Source: an uncultured Oxalobacteraceae bacterium (GTDB lineage: Bacteria; Pseudomonadota; Gammaproteobacteria; Burkholderiales; Burkholderiaceae). Taken from it: a stretch of DNA of 5,134 nucleotides. The notes below the pieces were generated by a model that did no database searches, had not been told where the DNA came from, and saw nothing but the letters and a program-made list of their open reading frames with translations. How positions within the stretch are numbered: position 1 is the first letter of the stretch; every line of letters starts with the position of its first letter. Position numbers and translations under genes: made by a program. Below are positions 1 to 5,134 of the stretch, piece after piece. Location of the stretch: positions 1-5,134 of the forward strand of contig CAMLDH010000293.1 of NCBI GenBank assembly GCA_946478765.1, written 5' to 3'.

Positions 1-1
1 G

Positions 2-229
2 CATTACATTGCCTTGCTCATGCCGAAACCCGGGTTATTCGAGGTCGCCTTAAGTTTCATTAACCTTCTCCAAAAATCAATTTATAGATTAAATCCCGGA
101 TGGGAAACCACCATAAAGGAGGCAGTCAAGACTAAGGATTTCCCTAGCAGCATGCATAGCCTAATTCTGTTTGCAAATGAAAACAGTCCGGCTTGGACGA
201 TTGTACCTTCTGCGAAAACAGAATCTTGA
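2..229 (+). CDS. C-terminal fragment of an unidentified protein (gene enters from the left edge)
   Basis: An open frame runs from the window edge to a TGA at 227-229 and gives about 75 residues. I do not recognise the family. The visible part has a hydrophobic/aromatic start (LLMPKPGLFEVALSFINLL), then a basic and polar stretch with RLNPGW, then SMHSLILFANENSPAW before a short polar tail. An ATG lies at 20-22 and a TTG at 14-16, but the frame is open upstream of both, so the true start is probably outside the window. The composition is more AT-rich than the genes further right. Its neighbour, a glycan acyltransferase, makes a role in surface polysaccharide synthesis conceivable, but nothing in these residues proves it. 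That the frame is coding is supported by its protein-like composition and by the AT-rich non-coding DNA that starts right after the stop. Confidence 0.5.
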   Translation, partial: HYIALLMPKPGLFEVALSFINLLQKSIYRLNPGWETTIKEAVKTKDFPSSMHSLILFANENSPAWTIVPSAKTES

Positions 230-314
230 TCTCGCTTCCGTACATAAAAACCGTACTTTCGCAAACAACCGGCAGGTTAAATGTAAAATAATTAAACTGG
301 TTTGTAAAGTGATT

Positions 315-341
315 TTGAACAAATTTTTGAGTTGTTATAAT
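315..341 (+). promoter_or_regulatory. possible sigma-70 promoter
   Basis: A perfect TATAAT at 336-341 is preceded by TTGAAC at 315-320. The spacer is 15 bases, shorter than the ideal 17. It lies in AT-rich DNA between the partial first gene and the IS66 relic and points towards the relic. In AT-rich DNA such boxes arise by chance, so this is a weak call. Confidence 0.22.
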
Positions 342-399
342 TAGATAGAATGCCTCGAGATTGAATTCGTGAGATTCTCTCGCAAATCATGAAATTACC

Positions 400-428
400 T
401 GGCGATCTGATTGCGAAAACTTTATAAT
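400..428 (+). promoter_or_regulatory. possible sigma-70 promoter upstream of the IS66 relic
   Basis: A perfect TATAAT at 423-428 has TGGCGA at 400-405 with a 17-base spacer. The -10 box is ideal and the -35 box matches only three of six positions. It would transcribe into the transposase relic and possibly on into the acyltransferase, because no clear terminator lies between them. Confidence 0.25.
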
Positions 429-479
429 ATTTGCATGCATTCCGATCGATAATCCACTTCCGAAATCGCTGGTTCGGCA

Positions 480-1016
480 TTGGGATTGGCCGCGCGGGAA
501 CTGAGCGTTTTGATCGACGTGCAAGAGCGCGAAATCATCCGTTTGCGCTGCTAATTAGCGTGGTTCTATTGGCAGATCTTTGGGTAGAAGAGCGAGCGCC
601 TGATGCCTGAACCATGAGGTCTCAAGGGCACGCTGGGCGAGGTGTTCGACGTCGTTCCCGAAGACATGGCGCCCACCAAAAAGACCAGGATTGTGGAGCA
701 TGAGCGCGCATCCGGGAACAGAAATAAAAATCTTATTGATGGCAACGATGACGCGGCCCTGTTCCTTGACGAGTCGAAGGTGCCGGTCGAGGTCATTGAC
801 GTTGCCAATGACGAAGGAGCAGGACTGGACCGAGCGGACTTTGAGGTAATCAGCGAAAACGATTACTTTGTGGAGGTGCTACAACGTGTCGGCCAGCGTC
901 CGGCGTCCTTGGTGCGTCAGCTCACGCCTCGGATTTGGAAGGAGATGTTTGCTGCCAATCCACTACGGTCGCATCTGCGTGACCTCGGCGGACGACGCAC
1001 ATACGTCGCCGCATGA
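480..1016 (+). pseudogene. decayed N-terminal part of an IS66-family transposase (TnpC)
   Basis: One frame reads through the whole stretch but is broken by stops TAA at 552-554, TAG at 585-587 and TGA at 615-617. Read through, it shows the IS66 TnpC layout. First comes a helical, charged segment (LIDVQEREIIRLR). Then LAWFYWQIFG-stop-KSERL matches the family hallmark of a basic stretch followed by LFGRKSERL, with the stop at the Arg position. GEVFDVVPEDM, a VPVEVIDV block, a DFEVISE block and a QRPASLV block then resemble the region before the family's catalytic domain. The DDE catalytic core is absent: the frame ends with TGA at 1014-1016 and the last 25 or so residues no longer look like the family. 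The longest uninterrupted piece, from a GTG at 642, is 124 codons and is probably not a functional gene. The family assignment is from motif memory, not a search. I saw no terminal inverted repeats or companion tnpA/tnpB genes. Confidence 0.7.
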
Positions 1017-1028
1017 TCGCTTACATGT

Positions 1029-1045
1029 AGGGGCCGTTTTTTATG
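1029..1045 (+). promoter_or_regulatory. Shine-Dalgarno-like site for the upstream acyltransferase start
   Basis: AGGGG at 1029-1033 lies 9 bases before an ATG at 1043-1045 that is in frame with the acyltransferase N-terminus. The alternative ATG at 1154 has no well-spaced purine-rich site, only AGG one base away. Ribosome-site quality therefore favours 1043, and family length favours 1154. Confidence 0.35.
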
Positions 1046-1089
1046 CAGACTCCGCCGACGAAGGCCGGGCCGGGCCGTTTGCTCGTCGT

Positions 1090-1116
1090 CCCGGAAGGAA
1101 ACCCATGCATTCCGGG
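1090..1116 (+). repeat. inverted repeat (7-bp stem) just upstream of the acyltransferase ATG at 1154
   Basis: CCCGGAA at 1090-1096 is the exact reverse complement of TTCCGGG at 1110-1116, with a 13-base loop. No T-run follows, so it is not an intrinsic terminator. It lies 37 bases before the ATG at 1154, or inside the coding sequence if translation starts at 1043. It could be a leader structure or chance in GC-rich DNA. Confidence 0.35.
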
Positions 1117-1153
1117 TGGTACTATCATCACCCGTTCACTATCTTCTGCAGGC

Positions 1154-3201
1154 ATGATTATCGATATCGAACAGAAGCAGCCCCGCACTACTGGCCCTGC
1201 AGCCACCACCCGAACGCGTAGTCCACATTACTTCCCCGAGATCGATGGCATCCGCGCCATCGCCGTCCTGATGGTCTTGTTTTGCCACGCCAGGCTCACC
1301 GGATTCATCGGCGGCTTTGTCGGCGTCGACCTTTTTTCGTGATCTCGGGCTATGTTGTGACACTTGGGATCAGCCGTCAACAAGAGGCCGATCAGTTCAC
1401 GCTGTCCAATTTCTATGCGCGCCGCCTGAGACGCCTGCTCCCGCCCTTGCACACGGTGGCGCTCGCGACGCTCGCGTTCTGCCTGCTGTTCAGTTTCCCC
1501 GAAAATACCTTCAAGCTGATCAAGAACCTAGGTTTCCTAATTCTGTTCGGCTCGAATATCTACCTGTCCAGACAGACCGGTTATTTTGACCTGGAAAGCA
1601 CCAAGCAGCCCCTGCTGCATACTTGGTCGCTGTCGGTCGAAGAGCAGTTCTATTTGCTGTTGCCACTCTGTCTGGTGTTCCTGCGCCGCTTCCAGCCGAG
1701 GACGCGAGCGATCGCCCTGTGCGGCGCCTTGCTGCTGGCGCTGTCCTATTCGGTGATGCATACCGCCAAGGTCGGACCGGGCGGCTATTATTTCCTGCCG
1801 GCCCGACTGTTCGAATTCCTGTGTGGCGTGGTACTGGCCCTGGCCATCGACCGCCTCGCTGCGCTACCGCGTTACCTTGCCGATCTGCTACTCATGCTGG
1901 GCATTGCGGTCGTCTGGTACTGCAGCCTGCGCTATGGGCCGCAGACCCTGATGCCGGGCGCGAATGCCATCCTACCCTGCTTGGCCGCCGTGCTGCTAAT
2001 CGTTGGCGGACGCTATGCCGGCGTGCTGCGCCCGGTCCTGTCCAACCGGCCGCTGCGTTACCTGGGCCGCATCTCTTATCCGCTGTATCTCTGGCATTGG
2101 CCGCTAATTTTCGCCTGCAACCGCCTAGGGTTCGGCGACAGCGCCGGGATGTGCCTGGCCCTGGGCCTGTCGGCCGTGTTAGCGGCGCTGACCCACCGCT
2201 GGATCGAGCAGCCGTGGCGAGCCCGCAGCGAGTGGCCGCGCCGTACCTGGGTGTGCTTATGGTTGCTGCCGTTCCTGTTCGTGCTCGGCTTGTACGTGCT
2301 GGCCAAGAAGACCGATCAGCTGTCCGTGTTCTATCCGCAAGCGTATCGGGCCGATTATGCCGATGCCGGCCAGTCCGTATTCGACCATCCACGCGCCGAT
2401 CGTTGCTGGAACAAGGTTCCTGTATCGCCGGCGGCAGAGTGCATGCTGGGGGCTCCCGGTGCCCCAACGAAAGCTGTCCTGTGGGGAGACAGCCATGCCT
2501 ATCACCAAATCGGTTTCGTCGATGCGATCGGCAAGGCTAGGAACATCGCCATCCATGACATGGCCTTTACGATGTGTGCGCCCGTCGGGAACAGTCCGGA
2601 ACGCGCTGGCGATCCGGGCTACCAGCGGCATGCGGAGGAATGCCGCGCTCATGATACCGAAGTGATGAAACATATCCTGAACAATCCGGAGATCAAGCTC
2701 GTCTTCATGTCGGCAGTTTGGGATATCTATGGCGGCAGCCCTGATGGCACGAGCCCCGGGCTGCACGGTTATCGCGTCGGCCAGTTCGAAGCGGAACTGG
2801 CGGCCACGATTGCCCAGCTTAATGCGGCAGGTAAGCGCGTAATCATGCTCGACGATATTCCGATCCTGCCCGAAGGACTGGAAAACTGCGCTTCCGACCG
2901 CCTTTATCTGCTTGGTATGGCAAAGCGCGATTGCAGCTACAGTCGTGCCGTCGGGGAGCAAAACCACCAGGCAGCCGCACAGCTTCTTTCTCGAATCATC
3001 CAGGCACGCCCAGGCACGGCTGTCATCAACACCTATGACGTGTTTTGCGACCAAGCGCGTTGCCATTCCGAGATCGACGGTGTCCCGCTATACAAACACG
3101 ACGACCGTGGCCACCTGAGCGCTGGCGGCTCGCGTATTTTCTACCAACTCTATATGCGCAAGCATCCGGAGCAGCTGGACAGGATATTCAGGCCCGAATG
3201 A
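1154..3201 (+). CDS. OafA/YrhL-type O-acyltransferase (acyltransferase-3 membrane domain + SGNH domain), frameshifted as sequenced
   Basis: Proteins of this architecture transfer acyl groups, usually acetyl, across the inner membrane onto O-antigen, exopolysaccharide or other envelope glycans. With one T restored at the T6 run 1332-1337, the gene reads as 682 residues from ATG 1154 (719 from ATG 1043), a normal length for the fusion. Acyltransferase-3 marks, in restored numbering: EIDGIRAIAVL with the R-x10-H pair Arg34/His45; GGFVGVDLFFVISGY at 53-67; FYARRLRRLLP at 87-97; HTWSLSVEEQFYL from His156; GRISYPLYLWHWP at 305-317. Several hydrophobic segments follow one another, and the last one, at about 366-385, leads into a soluble, presumably periplasmic, domain. 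That domain has the SGNH nucleophile block GDSH (Ser447) and a C-terminal D-x-x-H (Asp651, His654) followed by LS, so the catalytic set is present. As written, the upstream frame stops at TGA 1340-1342, and the downstream frame has no convincing start of its own. The family assignment is firm; the glycan substrate cannot be deduced. Confidence 0.93.
1332..1337 (+). other. T6 run with -1 frameshift in the acyltransferase
   Basis: The upstream frame gives GGFVGVDLFS then a stop, and the downstream frame begins FFVISGY. The conserved family block is GGFVGVD-hydrophobic-FFVISGY, so exactly one T is missing (7 expected, 6 present). Protein similarity resumes without losing a residue, which localises the indel to this run. 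It may be a sequencing error, a recent null mutation or a slippage site. Confidence 0.85.
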
Positions 3202-3459
3202 GGGTATTAGAAATAATGTCAAGATATTTTGTTCGGCAACCACGATGACACGACCAAGCATCCGCGCCGAGGTCCTCGGTACAGTATCTTATGGTTCGGT
3301 GTTGAGTTCGTTCACATGTCAGCACCTCTTGCTTCTGGTACCGGATATGTGTCGAGATGTTAGATCAGACGTTTCGGTCACGTTGTAGATCACGCATTCA
3401 AACCAAAAGTTGAGCCGCGATAGGCTCGCCGTATTGCGGTCCTACGGCGAACTTTGAGT
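3202..3459. other. non-coding gap between the acyltransferase and the IS element
   Basis: No convincing gene is visible on either strand. The acyltransferase stop (TGA 3199-3201) is not followed by a hairpin plus T-run. The palindrome CCGAGG-T-CCTCGG at about 3268-3280 has no room for a loop of useful size and no T-run. I tested the minus strand for the missing C-terminal end of the hydrolase interrupted at the other side of the IS and did not find it. Confidence 0.5.
3412..3450 (+). repeat. two overlapping hairpins abutting the IS end
   Basis: GAGCC at 3412-3416 pairs with GGCTC at 3423-3427 (5-bp stem, 6-base loop). TCGCCGTA at 3426-3433 pairs exactly with TACGGCGA at 3443-3450 (8-bp stem, 9-base loop). 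The two share positions 3426-3427, so they partly exclude each other. The second ends 9 bases before the IS inverted repeat. No T-run follows. Function unknown; it may be an old terminator arm, a repeat element or part of the insertion target. Confidence 0.45.
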
Positions 3460-3478
3460 CATAGCTTTATACACAAGT
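3460..3478 (+). repeat. IS terminal inverted repeat, end beside the transposase stop
   Basis: CATAGCTTTATACACAAGT. Bases 8-19 equal the inner part of the Tn5 outside end. Bases 8-16, TTATACACA (3467-3475), form the DnaA-box-like core known from the IS50 outside end. The partner is at 4913-4931, with differences at repeat positions 7, 17 and 18. Confidence 0.88.
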
Positions 3479-3480
3479 CG

Positions 3481-4825
3481 TCAGTCCGATTCTCCCCATA
3501 GCGCACGCAGTGTCTGAGCAGCAGTCTGGACCTTGTCGAGTCCGCGCCAGATCGTCTTGGCGCCCGGTTCACCATCCCCTTTACGGGCAAGGAAGCCGCC
3601 GAGTTGTGCGATCAGGCGCACCACCTCGTTGACGGTGGGTGTTTTGGCTGGGAGTTTCTTTTTCGCCAGAAGGCGGGCGCCATGGATTTCATCGTCATCA
3701 AAGAACAATGTGGCATCCAGGTCCGGGCACGTTCGTCCTTTACGCATCAGGTAGGTGACGCGCCAGGCGACGACCATGAACAACGCCAGCGCACGCTCCA
3801 GACGGTCAATGGCACCCAACTGCAGCGTTTCGACCTCGCAGCCGTTCTTGATGACGTGGAAAAAAAATTTCGATTTCCCACCGTGCGCGGTACCAATTGA
3901 TCAGTTCGGCTGCCTGCTCATGCGTGGTGACGTCCCGGTTCGTCAACAGCCGCCACTCGACGGCCTTGGTACCGGCGGGCACGTTCACTTCACGCGCCAC
4001 CACGCAGGTCACACTCAGACGGCCGCCCTTGCCATTGCCGATCTCCATCCGGCGCGCCCACAACTGCTGACGCACCTTGCGGGTTGGCCGGTTCTCGCGT
4101 GCGCCCAACGTGAACTCGATCTCGCCCAGCGGCGCTTCGCCCGTCGTCGTGGCCCACAGCTTGGCGCCTTCGCCACCCGACAGACAGCGGTCATGTTTGG
4201 CGCGTACCAGCCAGTCGGCCGGGGTGCCCAGTTCGTCTGCGCGGCGCATCATTTCCACCATGTCGGCTTCGCGGTCGGCCAGATACACCAAGCGCGTACC
4301 GGGCATGTCGGCCGCCATTTCAGCCACCCGCTCGTAGCCTTCGACCCAGCGCGTGCTTTCCTTCTGCCCAGGTCGCACGCCATCGGCGCCGCGCCGCTCG
4401 CGCGCCCACATCCAGGCATCGAGCACGCCCAGCGGCTCTCGCTCGACCGTCACCGCATAGGTCGGGTGCAGATACATACCACGCCGGGCCTCATAGTTCA
4501 GCGGGCCCAGCCCGGCAATCTCCTGGCCGTTGAAGTCCAGTTCCGTCGTGTCCTGGATGCACAGCACTACCGACTGCGAACGCATCCGCTCCTGCGTGCG
4601 CGCCCAGTGGGGCGTCAGGATGCCCTCCCACGCCACGTCCTCGTTGCGCAGGAAGCGGTACGCCGCCATCGTCTCACTCCAGCTATCGCATGCATCAGGA
4701 ATGCTGGCCGCCGGGCTCTCCGCAAGTCGCTCTATCAATTTCTTCGCTCTCCTGTCCAGGCGGGCGTCGCCCAGATCAAGCCCAGCAAATTCGTGCTCCG
4801 TCCACTGCTGCGCTACCTTCACCAT
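3481..4825 (-). CDS. IS4-family (Tn5-like) DDE transposase, frameshifted as sequenced
   Basis: The product would cut and join the ends of its own element. With one T removed from the T8 run (plus-strand A8 at 3860-3867), the gene reads as 447 residues, close to the 476 of Tn5 transposase. Residues from ATG 4825: IQDTTEL with Asp92 (Tn5 Asp97); LADREAD with Asp184 (Tn5 Asp188); then the Y-(2)-R-(3)-E-(6)-K signature, Tyr312, Arg315, Glu319 and Lys326, with the same spacing as Tyr319/Arg322/Glu326/Lys333 in Tn5. The C-terminal part has VVRLIAQLGGFLARK, like the Tn5 segment ending ARLGGF. As written, the first frame runs on past Glu319 into unrelated residues and stops near 3806, so the Lys and the C-terminal dimerisation region are lost. 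ATG 4825 is preferred over an in-frame TTG at 4837; no strong ribosome site marks either. Family call firm; activity doubtful unless the frameshift is an error or is bypassed. Confidence 0.92.
3860..3867 (-). other. T8 run (coding strand) with +1 frameshift in the transposase
   Basis: On the minus strand the codons after WEIE read ATT TTT TTT CCA, giving IFFP and then nonsense. Removing one T gives ATT TTT TTC CAC, that is IFFHVIKNG, which restores the family's Lys at the expected distance from the catalytic Glu. The indel is therefore one extra T in this run. Confidence 0.85.
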
Positions 4826-4845
4826 GCATCCGCCCAAAAGATGAG

Positions 4846-4874
4846 AGTAAACGCGATCCGGCGGAAGTTTACAA
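4846..4874 (-). promoter_or_regulatory. possible transposase promoter
   Basis: On the minus strand TTGTAA (plus 4869-4874) and TTTACT (plus 4846-4851) are separated by 17 bases, each matching four of six consensus positions. This would start transcription a few bases before the ATG at 4825, leaving a very short leader. It lies inside the element between its end repeat and its gene, where the promoter is expected. Weak on sequence alone. Confidence 0.25.
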
Positions 4875-4912
4875 GGTCGGGGTGTAAGTCATTGAACGTA
4901 AACGGCTTTTCC

Positions 4913-4931
4913 AGATGTGTATAACGCTATG
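4913..4931 (-). repeat. IS terminal inverted repeat, end upstream of the transposase start
   Basis: Read on the minus strand it is CATAGCGTTATACACATCT. Bases 8-19 equal the inner part of the Tn5 mosaic end. The DnaA-box-like TTATACACA falls at plus 4916-4924. The first six bases (CATAGC) are the same as at the other end of the element, which fixes the outer boundary at 4931. Confidence 0.88.
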
Positions 4932-5134
4932 GAATATACGGCCAAGATAAGCAGCATCCGCCATCGGAAAGATCACGTCGCTGGCGCCCCATACCATCCG
5001 CACCGGCACCGTGCTGCGTTTGAGCGCCGCCTCGATGCCCGCCAGCGGATTCGGCGCGAGCGCGTTGTGGAATGCGTGGTACTGCCTGCGCCGCAACGGC
5101 GTGCTCACCATCGGTGCCACGTAGTAGTCGATGA
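4932..5134 (-). pseudogene. alpha/beta hydrolase, fragment truncated by the IS
   Basis: The gene enters from the right edge on the minus strand and is open to the IS junction, about 67 residues. RRRQYHAFHNALAPNPL followed by VPVRMVWGASDVIFP and AAYLGRIF matches the late part of alpha/beta-hydrolase proteins of the haloalkane-dehalogenase-like or epoxide-hydrolase-like kind. There the strand ending in WG-x-x-D carries the acid member of the catalytic triad (Asp of GASDVIF, by family knowledge). The family continues past this point to a final helix and the catalytic His, which are absent. Reading instead runs into the IS end for 20 foreign residues (HSVIHIW onwards) and stops at a TAA at 4871-4869. 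Without the His the product should be inactive. Exact substrate cannot be given. Confidence 0.72.

Larger units (their letters stand above)
3460..4931 (-). mobile_element. complete IS4-family insertion sequence, IS50/Tn5 group (1,472 bp)
   Basis: The element is bounded by 19-bp imperfect inverted repeats, CATAGCTTTATACACAAGT at 3460-3478 and, read inward on the minus strand, CATAGCGTTATACACATCT at 4931-4913, matching at 16 of 19 positions. Between them lies a single transposase gene on the minus strand whose stop codon sits only two bases inside the left repeat, the compact plan usual for single-gene insertion sequences. IS50 itself is 1,534 bp, so the size fits. The inner 12 bases of the repeats equal those of the Tn5 outside end (TTATACACAAGT) and of the Tn5 mosaic end (TTATACACATCT). 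There is no matching direct repeat next to the two ends (ACTTTGAGT at 3451-3459 against GAATATACG at 4932-4940). The right end interrupts a hydrolase gene. There is no passenger gene. The element is structurally complete, but its transposase is frameshifted as sequenced. Confidence 0.9.

Noticed and set aside
292..480. Minus-strand open frame of 62 codons in the AT-rich gap
   Set aside because: Short, with no recognisable motif and a composition that follows the local AT-richness.
642..1016. Separate small gene of 124 codons from a GTG start
   Set aside because: The same frame continues upstream through stop codons with IS66 transposase motifs, so this is the longest surviving piece of a relic and not an independent gene.
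1623..2540. Plus-strand open frame of 305 codons in another frame of the acyltransferase
   Set aside because: Arg/Ala/Pro-rich translation, no domain, fully inside the membrane domain of the real frame.
2257..3066. Minus-strand open frame of 269 codons inside the acyltransferase
   Set aside because: Antisense to the SGNH domain, whose GDSH and D-x-x-H motifs show that the plus strand is coding. No recognisable domain in the antisense product.
3268..3280. Palindrome CCGAGG-T-CCTCGG as terminator of the acyltransferase
   Set aside because: There is no proper loop and no following T-run, and it lies about 70 bases past the stop.
3755..4924. Long plus-strand open frame (389 codons) opposite the transposase
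   Set aside because: It is antisense to a transposase with clear catalytic motifs. Its translation is rich in His, Arg, Ala and Gln, typical of a shadow frame in GC-rich DNA, and it runs through the IS end.
4913..4931. Possible contamination by a transposon-based library adapter (AGATGTGTATAA matches its inner part)
   Set aside because: The adapter continues GAGACAG, whereas here the bases are CGCTATG. These match the outer bases of the repeat at the other IS end, and a Tn5-like transposase lies between, so it is a natural IS end.
1..5134. CRISPR array, toxin-antitoxin pair or new defence system
   Set aside because: There are no regularly spaced repeats and no small paired genes. All well-supported genes belong to known transposase, acyltransferase or hydrolase families.

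Overview
The window looks like an accessory, polysaccharide-type locus from a GC-rich Gram-negative bacterium. The style of the acyltransferase, the alpha/beta hydrolase and the Tn5-related insertion sequence suggests a proteobacterium, perhaps Burkholderiales, but this is an impression from protein style and not a taxonomic result. No informational or housekeeping gene is present to anchor it.

Layout, left to right. (1) Positions 2-229 hold the C-terminal end of a plus-strand protein that I cannot identify. (2) About 230-480 is AT-rich non-coding DNA with two consensus-like TATAAT boxes. (3) 480-1016 is a decayed N-terminal part of an IS66-family transposase (TnpC), readable in one frame through three in-frame stops. 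(4) 1154-3201 (or 1043-3201) is a large membrane O-acyltransferase of the OafA/YrhL type: an N-terminal acyltransferase-3 membrane domain and a C-terminal periplasmic SGNH domain. It carries a one-base frameshift at a T6 run inside the first conserved block. (5) 3202-3459 is non-coding with two overlapping hairpins. (6) 3460-4931 is a complete IS4-family element of the IS50/Tn5 group. Its 19-bp ends carry the Tn5 end core TTATACACA, and its minus-strand transposase is frameshifted at a T8 run between the catalytic Glu and the downstream Lys. (7) 4932-5134 is the middle part of a minus-strand alpha/beta hydrolase, cut exactly at the IS end.

The only gene with an obvious cellular role is the acyltransferase, which would acetylate a cell-envelope or exported glycan. 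The rest records mobile-element traffic: an old IS66 relic on one side, and a younger Tn5-like IS on the other that truncates a hydrolase and lacks a target duplication. Both substantial genes are broken by a single base at a T homopolymer on the coding strand (one T short in one, one T extra in the other). This points to sequencing error, slippage or switching as alternatives to plain decay. I found no CRISPR array, tRNA, rRNA or recognisable new defence system.
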